Shown here in pieces: positions 45,832-55,521 of a DNA stretch of 64,000 nt. Position 1 is the first letter of the stretch, and every line of letters starts with the position of its first letter. The position numbers were made by a program, and so were the translations under genes. The DNA lies in assembly GCF_003368325.1 (NCBI RefSeq), contig NZ_CP031467.1:4340001-4404000 (forward strand). The letters run 5' to 3'. Origin of the DNA: Paraburkholderia caffeinilytica. GTDB taxonomy: Bacteria > Pseudomonadota > Gammaproteobacteria > Burkholderiales > Burkholderiaceae. The notes beneath the pieces were generated by a model that saw only the letters and a program-made list of their open reading frames with translations, made no database searches and was not told where the DNA came from.

Positions 45832-48800
45832 ATGTCCTCCAATAACGCGAAAACCGTATGTCCGTACTGCGGCGTTGGCTGCGGAATGGTGCTGCACGTC
45901 GAGGACGGCCAGGTCGTGAAGATTTCCGGCGACAAGGAGCATCCGTCGAACTTCGGACGGCTGTGCACCAAGGGGCAGTCGGCGCACGTGGCGTTGCGCA
46001 AGTCGGGCCGCCTCGAAGACGCGTTCGTGCGCCGCGCGCGCGACCAGGACCCCGCGCCGCTGCCGATGGCGCAGGCGATCAGCACCGCGGCGGCGCGTTT
46101 GCGGGGCCTGCTCGACGAACATGGACCGGATGCGCTGTCGTTCTACGTGTCGGGACAGATGTCGATCGAGGCGCAGTACCTCGTCAACAAGCTCGCCAAG
46201 GGTTTTGTCGGCACCAACAACATCGAATCGAATTCGCGCCTGTGCATGGCGAGCGCGGGCAGCGGCTACAAGCTCTCGCTCGGCGCGGACGGCCCGCCGG
46301 GATCGTACGAAGACATCGACCATGCCGATCTGTTCTTCGTGATCGGCGCGAACATGGCCGACTGTCATCCGATTCTGTTCCTGCGCATGATGGACCGCGT
46401 GAAGGCGGGTGCGAAACTGATCGTGGTCGATCCGCGCCGCACGACCACGGCCGACAAGGCCGATCTCTTCATGCAGATCAAGCCGGGTACCGATCTCGCG
46501 TTGCTGAACGGCTTGCTGCATCTGCTGCACGAAAACGGTCACACGGACGCGGCGTTTATCGCTGAGTTCACGGAAGGCTGGGACGCCATGCCCGCGTTCC
46601 TCTCGGACTACACACCGGAGAAAGTGTCGGCGATCACGGGTCTTTCCGTAGAAAGCATCCGCGAGGCGGCGCGGATGATCGGCGCGGCGCCGGAGTGGAT
46701 GAGCTGCTGGACCATGGGCCTGAATCAGAGCACGCACGGCACGTGGCACACCAATGCGATCTGCAATCTGCATCTGGCGACGGGCAGGATCTGCCGCCGC
46801 GGCAGCGGCCCGTTCTCGCTGACGGGTCAGCCCAACGCGATGGGCGGCCGTGAAATGGGCTACATGGGACCCGGTTTGCCGGGGCAGCGTTCGGTTCTGG
46901 TCGACGCGGATCGCGCGTTTATCGAAGACCTGTGGGGCATTCCGGAAGGCACGCTGAAAACCGAAGTCGGCAACGGCACGATCGATATGTTCACTCGCAT
47001 GGCCGCGGGCGAGATTAAGGCGTGCTGGATCATCTGCACCAATCCGGTGGCAAGCGTCGCGAATCGTCAGACGGCGATCGACGGTTTGCGCGCCGCGGAA
47101 CTCGTGATTTCGCAGGACGCCTTCCTCGACACCGAGACCAATCGTTACGCCGATGTGCTGTTGCCGGGCGCATTGTGGGCCGAAGCCGAAGGCGTGATGA
47201 TCAACTCCGAGCGCAACCTGACGCTGATGCAAAAGGGCATCGAGCCGCCGGGCGCCGCGCTGCCGGATTGGCAGATCATCGCGCGCGTCGCATGTGAAAT
47301 GGGTTTCGCCGATGCGTTCACCTATGCAAGCGCCGAAGAGGTTTTCGCGGAAATCACGCGTGCGTCGAACCCGAAAACGGGCTACGACCTGCGCGGCGCG
47401 AGCCATCGCCGTTTGAAGGAAACACCGTTGCAATGGCCGCTTTCTTCGGACACCGCCGCCGATCGCAATCCGGTTCGCTACCTCAACGACGGCGTCAGCC
47501 AGACGCTGAAGAGTCTGCCCGACGGCAGCCGTCCGCGCCTCGTGTTTCCGACTGCAAGCGGCAAAGCCGTGTTCTTTACCCGCGCCTTTGCAGCCCCGGC
47601 CGAATTGCCTGACCGTGAATTTCCGATCGTGTTGAATACGGGCCGCTTGCAGCATCAATGGCACACCATGACCAAGACCGGCAAGGTCGCGATGCTCAAC
47701 AAGCTGAATCCTGGACCGTTTGTCGAGATTCATCCCGAAGATGCCGCCACGCTCGGCATCAAGGCCAAAGATCCGGTTGAAATCCGTTCGCGCCGTGGGC
47801 GTGCCGTGTTGCCGGCGGTCGTCACGGAACGCGTGCAACCAGGCAACTGCTTCGCGCCGATGCATTGGAACGACGTCTTCGGCGACGACCTGTGCATCAA
47901 CGCCGTGACGAGCGACGCCATCGATCCGGTCTCGCAGCAACCTGAACTTAAATTCTGCGCCGTTGCGCTCAGCCCGGTCGCGGCCGACGCATTCGAACCG
48001 GTTTCGAATGCGGATGACGAGACGCTCACCGACGCGCCCATCGTGACAGCCGGCGCTGCGCCGGCAAACGCCCTATCGGCGAACGCCGAGGATCTGGACA
48101 TGCCCCGTATCGATGCACTCACCCGCCTGTTGCAGCTTCCGCCGACACCCGCGCCGTCGCTGACCGATACCGAGCGCGCGTATCTGGCCGGTTTCGTCAG
48201 CGGCCTGCGTTCGACTGAAGCGCAGGGCGTCGGCAGCGTGCCGGTCCTCCCGGCCGGCGCGCCGGTTGATCCGGCGAACCGCTTGTACGTGGATGGCTTG
48301 CTGGCCGGACTTTATAGCCGCAGCGGAACCCAGGCAGCCGTGCCGGCAATTTCGCTTGCCGCGTCGCATGCCGACCCGGCACAGGCGTCCGGTGTGCGCA
48401 TCTTGCGTGTGCGACCCAAAGTGACTTTGCTGTGGGCCTCGCAAACCGGCAACACCGAATCGCTGACCGAGCGTTATGCCACGCGTCTGATGGAGTCGGG
48501 CTTCGAAATCCGCACGTCGTGCATGGCGGACTATCAGGCCTCGGCGCTCGCGAAAGCGCAATACGTGCTGCTGATGTCGAGCACTTTCGGCGACGGCGAT
48601 CCGCCCGACAACGCGCAAAGTTTCTGGTCTCAACTGGCCGGCGACGCAGCGCCTCGTCTCGAAGGCCTGCGCTATGCCGTGCTTGCGCTCGGCGATCGCA
48701 ACTACGATCAATTTTGCGGTCACGGCCGCCGTCTGGATGAACGTCTTGCCGCTCAAGGCGCACTGCGTTTGATGGATCGCGTCGATTGCGACAGCGAGTA

Positions 48801-50034
48801 TCAGGAGAATGCCGACGCGTGGCTCGAAAGCATCATCGTGCGCATCAAGGAGGAAGATGCGGCGCTGCATGCGGTGCCCGCGGGCGGCATGATCAACGCG
48901 GTGGTGCCTGGCGCCGTGCCCACCAAGACGCGTCCGGCCGCATCGCGCCTCGTCACGAACCTGAAGTTGAACAAGCAGGGCGCCGCGAAAGATACGCGCT
49001 ACTTTTCGCTGAGCACGGGCGACTCGGGCCTCGAATACGAAGCCGGCGATGCGCTGGGCGTATGGCCGAGCAATTGTCCCGAGCTGGTCGAGGAATTGAT
49101 CAGCCTGAGCGGTGTGAGTGCGGACGCCACGGTGAACGTTTCCGGCGTGGGCGACATGCGCCTTGCCGACGCACTCGGCAAGCACTACGAGATCGCGCGG
49201 CCGAGCCCCGACTCGCTCGCCTTTATCGCGGCGCGGAGCAGCAACGGCGCATTGCGCGACCTGTTGACGCCGGCGCGCAAATCCGATCTCAAGCAATGGC
49301 TATGGGGCCAGCAACTCGCCGACGTGCTCCACGAATTTCCCGTGAACCTGACGGCCGCCGAATTGACGGGCATGCTCAAGCGTCTGCAGCCGCGTTTGTA
49401 TTCGATTGCATCGAGCCCGAAAGCACATCCGGGAGAAGTTCATCTGACAGTTGCCGCGGTGCGCTACAACAATGGCCGCCGCCATCGCAAGGGCGTGTCG
49501 TCGACGTTTCTCGCCGACCGCGCCGGCGACGCGAATGTGCCTGTATTCGTGCAGAAATCCGCACACTTTCGGCCTCCTCATGTTTCGGATACGCCGATCA
49601 TCATGGTCGGCCCCGGCACCGGCGTTGCACCGTTCCGCGGCTTTCTGCACGAGCGGCGTGCACGTGGCGACAAAGGACGCAACTGGCTGTTCTTCGGTGA
49701 ACAACATGCGGCCACGGATTTCTACTATCGCGACGAACTGGAAGCGATGCGCGACAGCGGTGTGCTGACCCGGCTCGATGTCGCTTTCTCGCGCGATCAA
49801 ACGGAGAAAGTGTATGTGCAGGACCGCATGCGCGAGCAGGGTGCACAACTGTGGGCATGGCTCGAAGAAGGTGCGCATTTCTACGTCTGCGGCGACGCGA
49901 ACCGGATGGCCAAAGACGTCGACGCGACGCTCAAGCATGTGGTCGCTGAGCACGGCGGTATGAGTGAGGAAAAGGCCGCCGATTATGTGGGCCGTTTAGC
50001 GCAGGAAAAGCGCTACGTACGCGACGTTTATTGA
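45832..50034 (+). CDS. Assimilatory nitrate reductase fused to CysJ-like flavoprotein
   Basis: The protein is 1400 residues. Residues 1-720 are a NasA-type molybdopterin oxidoreductase: the [4Fe-4S] ligands are Cys10, Cys13, Cys17 and Cys45 (CPYCGVGC), followed by SNSRLCMASAG and TGRICRRGSGPFSLTGQPNAMGGREMG. After a linker, an FMN flavodoxin-like domain begins near 863 (LLWASQTGNTES). A FAD/NADPH module of the sulfite-reductase type follows, with LQPRLYSIASSP (about 1183), GVSSTFL and MVGPGTGVAPFRGF (about 1257), ending in RYVRDVY. The enzyme carries its own NADPH electron entry, so no separate reductase subunit is needed. It starts at ATG 45832 right after nirB. Confidence 0.93.
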   Translation: MSSNNAKTVCPYCGVGCGMVLHVEDGQVVKISGDKEHPSNFGRLCTKGQSAHVALRKSGRLEDAFVRRARDQDPAPLPMAQAISTAAARLRGLLDEHGPDALSFYVSGQMSIEAQYLVNKLAKGFVGTNNIESNSRLCMASAGSGYKLSLGADGPPGSYEDIDHADLFFVIGANMADCHPILFLRMMDRVKAGAKLIVVDPRRTTTADKADLFMQIKPGTDLALLNGLLHLLHENGHTDAAFIAEFTEGWDAMPAFLSDYTPEKVSAITGLSVESIREAARMIGAAPEWMSCWTMGLNQSTHGTWHTNAICNLHLATGRICRRGSGPFSLTGQPNAMGGREMGYMGPGLPGQRSVLVDADRAFIEDLWGIPEGTLKTEVGNGTIDMFTRMAAGEIKACWIICTNPVASVANRQTAIDGLRAAELVISQDAFLDTETNRYADVLLPGALWAEAEGVMINSERNLTLMQKGIEPPGAALPDWQIIARVACEMGFADAFTYASAEEVFAEITRASNPKTGYDLRGASHRRLKETPLQWPLSSDTAADRNPVRYLNDGVSQTLKSLPDGSRPRLVFPTASGKAVFFTRAFAAPAELPDREFPIVLNTGRLQHQWHTMTKTGKVAMLNKLNPGPFVEIHPEDAATLGIKAKDPVEIRSRRGRAVLPAVVTERVQPGNCFAPMHWNDVFGDDLCINAVTSDAIDPVSQQPELKFCAVALSPVAADAFEPVSNADDETLTDAPIVTAGAAPANALSANAEDLDMPRIDALTRLLQLPPTPAPSLTDTERAYLAGFVSGLRSTEAQGVGSVPVLPAGAPVDPANRLYVDGLLAGLYSRSGTQAAVPAISLAASHADPAQASGVRILRVRPKVTLLWASQTGNTESLTERYATRLMESGFEIRTSCMADYQASALAKAQYVLLMSSTFGDGDPPDNAQSFWSQLAGDAAPRLEGLRYAVLALGDRNYDQFCGHGRRLDERLAAQGALRLMDRVDCDSEYQENADAWLESIIVRIKEEDAALHAVPAGGMINAVVPGAVPTKTRPAASRLVTNLKLNKQGAAKDTRYFSLSTGDSGLEYEAGDALGVWPSNCPELVEELISLSGVSADATVNVSGVGDMRLADALGKHYEIARPSPDSLAFIAARSSNGALRDLLTPARKSDLKQWLWGQQLADVLHEFPVNLTAAELTGMLKRLQPRLYSIASSPKAHPGEVHLTVAAVRYNNGRRHRKGVSSTFLADRAGDANVPVFVQKSAHFRPPHVSDTPIIMVGPGTGVAPFRGFLHERRARGDKGRNWLFFGEQHAATDFYYRDELEAMRDSGVLTRLDVAFSRDQTEKVYVQDRMREQGAQLWAWLEEGAHFYVCGDANRMAKDVDATLKHVVAEHGGMSEEKAADYVGRLAQEKRYVRDVY

Positions 50035-50225
50035 TTTTTAAGGCGGCCGGCTCAGACGCGCCATCACGGTTCCAGAGAGTACGCAGTCAAGCATCAGAAA
50101 AAGAATCCGGATGGCATGGAGATTGCATATCAAGTCCGGTATTCAACATCGTGATCATTCCGGTGCGCGGTGCCTCAGCGCTGTGTACCAGGTAAGCGAA
50201 CAACCCGTAAATATGAGGATGTCTA

Positions 50226-51593
50226 ATGAAAAATGTGATGAGCTCCCTTAAGAGTGGGGACTGGCGCGCGCTGGTGGCGTGTTTCCTCTATTTCGACACC
50301 GGCTTCACTGTCTGGGTGTTATACGGGCCGCTCGCGCCGTTCATCAGCAAGAGCATTGCGATGACGCCTGCGCAGCAAGGCTTGCTGGTTGCCGTGCCGG
50401 TGCTGTCGGCGGCGATCCTGCGCGTGACGCTCGGTAACCTCTATCAATCGGCGCATGGCAAGCGCATCGCGTTGATGGGCGTATTGCTGTCGGCGGTGCC
50501 GACCATCGTGCTGCCGCTGTTGCCGTTCGTGCCGTCGTACACCTTGCTGCTGGTGCTCGGCGTGTTCCTCGGCGTGGGTGGCGCGAGCTTCGCGGTGGCG
50601 CTGCCGATGGCCGGCAGCAACTATCCGCCGAAGGTGCAGGGCCTGGTGCTGGGTCTTGCCGCAGCCGGCAACATCGGCGCGGTGCTCGACGGCTTCCTGT
50701 TCCCGCAACTGGCGACGCACTACGGCTGGCAAATGGCCACGGCCGGTGCACTGCCGTTGCTCGCGATTGCCGCGATCACCCTGTATTTCTGGGCCAACGA
50801 TTCCGGCATCAAATCCGGCAGCGTGCTGCGCGCGTTCGGCAGTTTCGCGGCGACGCTCGCGGGGTTGATCGTGCTCGTGCTGCTGGTCGAAGCGGGCATG
50901 TTCGGTTCCGGCAAGACCGGTGTGCTGCTGTTGCCGGTGATCGGTGCGCTGCTGGCGATTGCCGTGCTGCCCAAGCGTTATCGCTCGGTGCTGTCGGAGC
51001 GCGACACGTGGGCGATCATGCTGGTGTACAGCATCACGTTCGGGGGCTTTGTCGGCATGTCGTCGTATGTTTCGCTGCTGCTGACCAACCTGTATCAGCT
51101 GTCGAAGATCGACGCGGGCCTGTTCATGGCGCTGCTGGCCGCAACCGGCGCGATCGTGCGGCCGCTCGGCGGCCTGATCGCCGACAAGGTGTCGGGCGTG
51201 CGCGCGCTGACCTTCCTGCTCGCGGTCATTTCGCTGTGCGACTTCGTTTTTGCTGCAGCAATGCCGTCGATGGTGGGCGGGATTGTGCTGCTACTGTGCC
51301 TGTACGTGGCCTTCGGCCTGGGTAATGGCGCGACCTTCCAGCTGGTGCCGCATCGCTGGGCCGGCCGCACCGGCTTGATGTCGGGTATCGTCGGCGCGGC
51401 GGGCGGTATCGGCGGATTCTATCTGCCGGTCGTGATGGGCATCGCGAAAGAGAGCACGGGCAGCTATCAGATGGGCTTCGCGACCTTCGGCGCGCTGGCG
51501 GCTTGCGCGTTCCTCGCGATCGTCGCACTGCGCCGTCCGTGGATGGCGTGGTCGATGCACGGCAACGTGATGCACGCGCACGCAACGGAGTAA
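50226..51593 (+). CDS. NarK-type nitrate/nitrite MFS transporter
   Basis: The protein is 455 residues with 12 membrane helices. It belongs to the nitrate/nitrite porter branch of the MFS: the nitrate signature is seen in VGGASFAVALPMAGSNYPP with GLVLGLAAAGNIGAVL, and the second signature in VPHRWAGRTGLMSG with GAAGGIGGFYLPV. It should import nitrate for the reductase encoded just upstream. A 191-bp gap separates it from that gene, with a GAGGATG ribosome binding site before ATG 50226; no copy of the hexaloop terminator element is seen in the gap. Confidence 0.92.
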   Translation: MKNVMSSLKSGDWRALVACFLYFDTGFTVWVLYGPLAPFISKSIAMTPAQQGLLVAVPVLSAAILRVTLGNLYQSAHGKRIALMGVLLSAVPTIVLPLLPFVPSYTLLLVLGVFLGVGGASFAVALPMAGSNYPPKVQGLVLGLAAAGNIGAVLDGFLFPQLATHYGWQMATAGALPLLAIAAITLYFWANDSGIKSGSVLRAFGSFAATLAGLIVLVLLVEAGMFGSGKTGVLLLPVIGALLAIAVLPKRYRSVLSERDTWAIMLVYSITFGGFVGMSSYVSLLLTNLYQLSKIDAGLFMALLAATGAIVRPLGGLIADKVSGVRALTFLLAVISLCDFVFAAAMPSMVGGIVLLLCLYVAFGLGNGATFQLVPHRWAGRTGLMSGIVGAAGGIGGFYLPVVMGIAKESTGSYQMGFATFGALAACAFLAIVALRRPWMAWSMHGNVMHAHATE

Positions 51594-51693
51594 GGCAATT
51601 CGGCATCCGCGCCCATGCATGTCTGCCGATGGCGGTCGCACGGCGCGGATGCCGGCTGGCACGAAGGGGTCAATCGAATCATAAGAAGATGAC

Positions 51694-52368
51694 ATGAGCA
51701 TCACGAAAGAACGGGTTCAGACGCCGCCGTCCGAAGCGGATGTCTCCAGCGAGGTATTGAGCTCGTTGATCAACATGGCGGGTCGCCAACGGATGCTGTC
51801 GCAACGCATCGTGTTGCAGTCGATGTTGGCGTTTCAACAGTTTGACGGGGCGATCGCTATCGCGCGGGAAACCTTACGGACCTTTTCGGACAGCCACACG
51901 ACACTGGTGCAAGGCCGCGACGGTCTGCCGGGGCTATTTTCGCCGGCGTTGCAGGAAGCTTTTCACGGCAGTGGCAACGTCGCGAAGAAGATCACGGACT
52001 TTATCGCGCTGGCCTCGGCGGCGTTGGAGACGATCGAGCGCGCCTCGTCGCGCGCCAACGAAGCCCTGAACGCGCTGATCGGCGCCGTCGATCCGCTGCT
52101 GACGCATCTGCACGCCGTGACCGCGGTCTACGAGCAGGAAAGCCGGCGCATTGCGCGGGCGCAAAAGAAAGGCCAGCAGGATCTCATCGAGCGGATCAAG
52201 GCGATCGCCAAGGAAGCGCATATCGTTTCGTTCAACGGACAGATCGTGGCGAGCCGCTCGAATGTGACCGGCCGGGAGTTCGCCGTGATAGCGGGCGTGA
52301 TGACCTCCATCACCAAGGAACTCGAGGCGGTGGTGGGCGCGTTCGTGAAGAAAACTTCAGCGGGGTAG
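51694..52368 (+). CDS. Soluble PilJ/P-box nitrate-sensor-like protein with MCP-like tip
   Basis: The protein is 224 residues with no membrane helix. Residues 24-39 (SLINMAGRQRMLSQRI) match the P-box-like start of the PilJ N-terminal domain, also seen in NIT/NarX nitrate sensors. A helical region follows. Residues about 165-215 (IERIKAIAKEAHIVSFNGQIVASRSNVTGREFAVIAGVM) resemble the signalling hairpin tip of methyl-accepting chemotaxis proteins. It lies 100 bp after the nitrate transporter in the same direction. It may sense nitrate or nitrite and act on a partner; the partner is not identifiable here. Confidence 0.7.
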   Translation: MSITKERVQTPPSEADVSSEVLSSLINMAGRQRMLSQRIVLQSMLAFQQFDGAIAIARETLRTFSDSHTTLVQGRDGLPGLFSPALQEAFHGSGNVAKKITDFIALASAALETIERASSRANEALNALIGAVDPLLTHLHAVTAVYEQESRRIARAQKKGQQDLIERIKAIAKEAHIVSFNGQIVASRSNVTGREFAVIAGVMTSITKELEAVVGAFVKKTSAG

Positions 52369-52492
52369 GCGAACGCCTGCTGAGATCTGTTTCGCTGTCT
52401 TCGAATGCGGAACGTGAACATCAAGAAAGTTTGAACAGCCACGGCGCTGGAGCCGCCAATAGTGCGGCCCCAGCGCGCCAGTCCCCTAAACC

Positions 52493-53650
52493 TCAGAACT
52501 TGTGGCGCAGCGCGAGTCGCACGGCGACCTGATTCCCCGTCGACGACGGCGCCTGCACGCCCGGAATAAACGCGTTGTCGAGAATCGAGTTAGTCGAGTC
52601 GCCGGCAACCTTCTGATATTCGCCCTGCACGTATACGTCCGTGCGTTTGGACAGGTTGTAGTCCGCCATCAAGCCGACCGAGTGAATCTTCGGTTTCACG
52701 CTGCCGGTCGACGCATCGTAGTTCTCCATCGTGTACACATACTGCGCGCCGATAAAGAAGGCCGGCGTGAACTGGTATTTGCCGTTCACTTCGAAGTTCT
52801 GGTACTTCAGCGTATTCAACCTGACGCCGGACGCCGCCAGCGGGATGCCGATATAGCCGTTGCCGGTCGGGTCCTTATAGTTGGAATTGGTATAGGCAAA
52901 ACCGGCGGTCGCCGCGCCGAACGTGTAGTTGATGCCGCCGCCGAACACCCGCATGCGCCCGGCGATGAAGCTCGCGTCGTTCGCGGTGATCGCGCCCGTC
53001 GAACCCGCGCCCGGATTGTTCGCCTGCAGGTACGCGGCTGCGATGAGCAGCCCGCCGTTCGCATACTGGCCGCCGAAGCTATAGGCGCGGTTGTTCGCGA
53101 AGTTCGTGTCGTTGCTGAAGCTGTAGACGCCGCCGAACTGGAAGCCCGCGATTTCCGGGCTCGCATACTTCACGCTGTTGCCGAGACGGAACGAGTTGTC
53201 CGTGTTGTCGTTGTCGTACGGGTGCGCGAACAGGTAGCCGGCCCAGTTGCCATTGGCGGTGGTTTGCGCGAGGTAGTCGACCACCGAGTCGTACTGGCGC
53301 CCGAGCGTGACCGTGCCGAACCGGTTGTCGCTCAAGCCCACATAGGCCTGCCGGCCGAACAGGCGGCCTCCCTGGCCGAGCCGCCCCGAATTCACGTCGA
53401 AGCCGTTTTCCAGCTGGAACACCGCCTTCATGCCGCCGCCCAGATCTTCCGAGCCCTTCATGCCCCAGCGGCTGCCTTGCGCATAGCCGCTCGCCATTTC
53501 CCAGACCGCGCCATGCCCGGCGTTGTTGGTGTAGTCGATGCCTTCATCGAGCACGCCGTACAGAGTCACGCTGCTTTGCGCGAAGACGGACGAGGCCGCC
53601 AGCGAGGCGAGCGCGGTGAAGGCGGCGGTGGCGATGACATTCTTTTTCAT
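52493..53650 (-). CDS. Gram-negative general porin (Burkholderia OmpC-like)
   Basis: The protein is 385 residues with a Sec signal (MKKNVIATAAFTALASLAASSVFA) and the beta-barrel start SSVTLYGVLDEGIDYTNN typical of betaproteobacterial trimeric porins. Other family marks are GSRWGMKGSEDLGGGMKAVFQLENGF, LFGRQAYVGLSDNRFGTVTLGRQYDS and the terminal VRLALRHKF ending in phenylalanine, needed for outer-membrane insertion. It is divergent from the aldehyde dehydrogenase gene and may serve uptake for that catabolic cluster. Confidence 0.94.
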   Translation of the reverse strand: MKKNVIATAAFTALASLAASSVFAQSSVTLYGVLDEGIDYTNNAGHGAVWEMASGYAQGSRWGMKGSEDLGGGMKAVFQLENGFDVNSGRLGQGGRLFGRQAYVGLSDNRFGTVTLGRQYDSVVDYLAQTTANGNWAGYLFAHPYDNDNTDNSFRLGNSVKYASPEIAGFQFGGVYSFSNDTNFANNRAYSFGGQYANGGLLIAAAYLQANNPGAGSTGAITANDASFIAGRMRVFGGGINYTFGAATAGFAYTNSNYKDPTGNGYIGIPLAASGVRLNTLKYQNFEVNGKYQFTPAFFIGAQYVYTMENYDASTGSVKPKIHSVGLMADYNLSKRTDVYVQGEYQKVAGDSTNSILDNAFIPGVQAPSSTGNQVAVRLALRHKF

Positions 53651-53933
53651 TGTGAGCTCCAGACATTGGTAATGAGCAGCCCAATGGTTCGAAACGGGGT
53701 TCGACCGCCTGCAAGGGCCGCTGCTTTTGGCAAAGCCCGGATTCTGCTATTCGAGACGGGAATCGCGTATGAGGCACATCCCTGGATAAACGTGATTTTT
53801 TCGAATGTTTATCCCGCGAATTATTCGCTTGTGGGGCGCCGTGCCCCGGAGAAAAATTCCGTTCATTCGCCTTTGGCATGAAGGCGATAACCGAAGGCAA
53901 CGCGCCACCGCACCCGCTTTTTCAGGAGACGAC

Positions 53934-55358
53934 ATGCGACTCGATCGGAATTTTGCTAACGGCTGCTTTATCGACGCGGCAAGCGACGAGCTCATCGCCG
54001 TCACCAACCCCGCCACCGAAGCCGTGATAGCCCACGTCACGGGCGCCACCGAAGCCGAGGCCATTGCCGCGGTCGACGCCGCAGCGGCCGCCCAGAAGGG
54101 CTGGCGCAAGCTGCCTGCGGCGGAGCGCGCGGTCTATCTGCACAAGCTCGCCGACGCGCTCACCGAATGCGCGCCCGCCATTGGCGCGGCGCTCGCGCTG
54201 GAGTCGGGCAAGAGCGTCGCCGACGCCACCCATGAAGCGATCTACGCCGGCCAGATCACCCGCTACCACGCCGAATGGGCGCGCCGCATCGAAGGCGAGG
54301 TGATCCCGAGCGACACACCCGACGAAAACCTCGTGCTGCATCGCGAGCCGATTGGCGTGGTCGCATGCCTGATCCCGTTCAACTACCCGGTCTATACGTT
54401 CATGCGCAAGGTGGCGCCGGCGCTGATCGCCGGCAATACCGTGGTCGTGCGCCCCAGCAACAACACGCCGACCTCCGCGTTCGAGATCGCCAAGGCCGTT
54501 GAGAAGGCAGGGTTGCCGGCCGGCGTCGTGAACATCCTCGCGATGAATCATGCAACCGCCGAGGCGCTCTGCACGCATCCGAAGGTCGGCATGATCACGC
54601 TGACCGGCAGCGTCGGCGCGGGCCGCAAGGTGCTCGAATACTGCAAGGCGAACATCGCCAAGCCGTCGCTCGAACTGGGCGGCAAGACGCCGGCGATCAT
54701 CGAGGCGGATGCCGATCTCGAGAAGGCCGCGCGCGATCTGGTCGCCTCCAAGACCACTCACTGCGGGCAGCTTTGCACGGCGATCGAACGCGTCTATGTG
54801 CAGGAAAGCGTGCATGACCGTTTCGTCGCGCTGCTGAAGAAGCACATGAGCGCAGTGGAAAGCGGCGATCGCGGCGAACAGCCGTCGCTGATGGGGCCGC
54901 TCGTCAATGAGGCATCGCGGCAGTCGATTCACGGCATGGTCGAGCGCGCGATTGCCGCGGGCGCCACGCTCGAAACGGGTGGCAGGCTGCCGCAAGGCAA
55001 GGGTTTCTTCTATCCGGCCACGCTGTTGTCGAACTGCCGTCAGGACATGGAAATCATCCAGGAAGAGACCTTCGGTCCGATCATGCCGGTCGTCAAATAC
55101 CGCACGCTCGACCAGGCACTGGAGATGGCCAACGACCATCAGTTCGGTTTGTCGTCGGTGCTCTATACCGAGAACTACCGTAGCGCGATGAAGATCGCCA
55201 ACGGTATCGAGGCCGGCGAGTTGTATGTAAACCGCACGCCGGCCGATCCGTATCAAGGTTTCCATGCAGGCTGGAAACGTTCGGGTCTCGGCGGCGACGA
55301 CGGCAAACACGGCATGCTCGAATTCACGCAGACCCGTCTCGTGGTCATGAAGTACTGA
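53934..55358 (+). CDS. NAD-dependent aldehyde dehydrogenase (AldA/lactaldehyde type)
   Basis: The protein is 474 residues from ATG 53934 (CAGGAG upstream). ALDH motifs: the loop IPFNYPVYTFMRKVAPALIAGNTVVVRPS, ITLTGSVGAGRKV, the general base Glu in LELGGKTP, and catalytic Cys281 in GQLCTAIERVYV, with EETFGPIMPVVKY near the C-terminus. By its strings it is closest to lactaldehyde/glycolaldehyde dehydrogenases. It opens a plus-strand catabolic run (ALDH, transporter, dehydratase, GMC oxidoreductase). Substrate is not determinable from sequence. Confidence 0.93.
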   Translation: MRLDRNFANGCFIDAASDELIAVTNPATEAVIAHVTGATEAEAIAAVDAAAAAQKGWRKLPAAERAVYLHKLADALTECAPAIGAALALESGKSVADATHEAIYAGQITRYHAEWARRIEGEVIPSDTPDENLVLHREPIGVVACLIPFNYPVYTFMRKVAPALIAGNTVVVRPSNNTPTSAFEIAKAVEKAGLPAGVVNILAMNHATAEALCTHPKVGMITLTGSVGAGRKVLEYCKANIAKPSLELGGKTPAIIEADADLEKAARDLVASKTTHCGQLCTAIERVYVQESVHDRFVALLKKHMSAVESGDRGEQPSLMGPLVNEASRQSIHGMVERAIAAGATLETGGRLPQGKGFFYPATLLSNCRQDMEIIQEETFGPIMPVVKYRTLDQALEMANDHQFGLSSVLYTENYRSAMKIANGIEAGELYVNRTPADPYQGFHAGWKRSGLGGDDGKHGMLEFTQTRLVVMKY

Positions 55359-55521
55359 CGCCGATATTGATGCAGAAACCGGCGCGTGCCGCGCGATTCG
55401 GAGCAGGCGGCACGCGTTGATTTGAAACCCGTAGAAACGCAGCAAATCCGCTGCACCTATAAAAATATTTGAAGACCCGGCGGCCCGATGAACCGGCGTT
55501 GTGTCTTCCAGGAGCGCTCAC

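Noticed and set aside
43191..46085. Very long minus-strand open frame (964 codons) opposite nirB; similar long antisense frames lie opposite bceF, the propeller gene, bceC and the nitrate reductase gene
   Set aside because: These are shadows produced by high GC at third codon positions. The translations are Arg/His/Ala-rich with no domains, while the opposite strand carries clear conserved enzymes.
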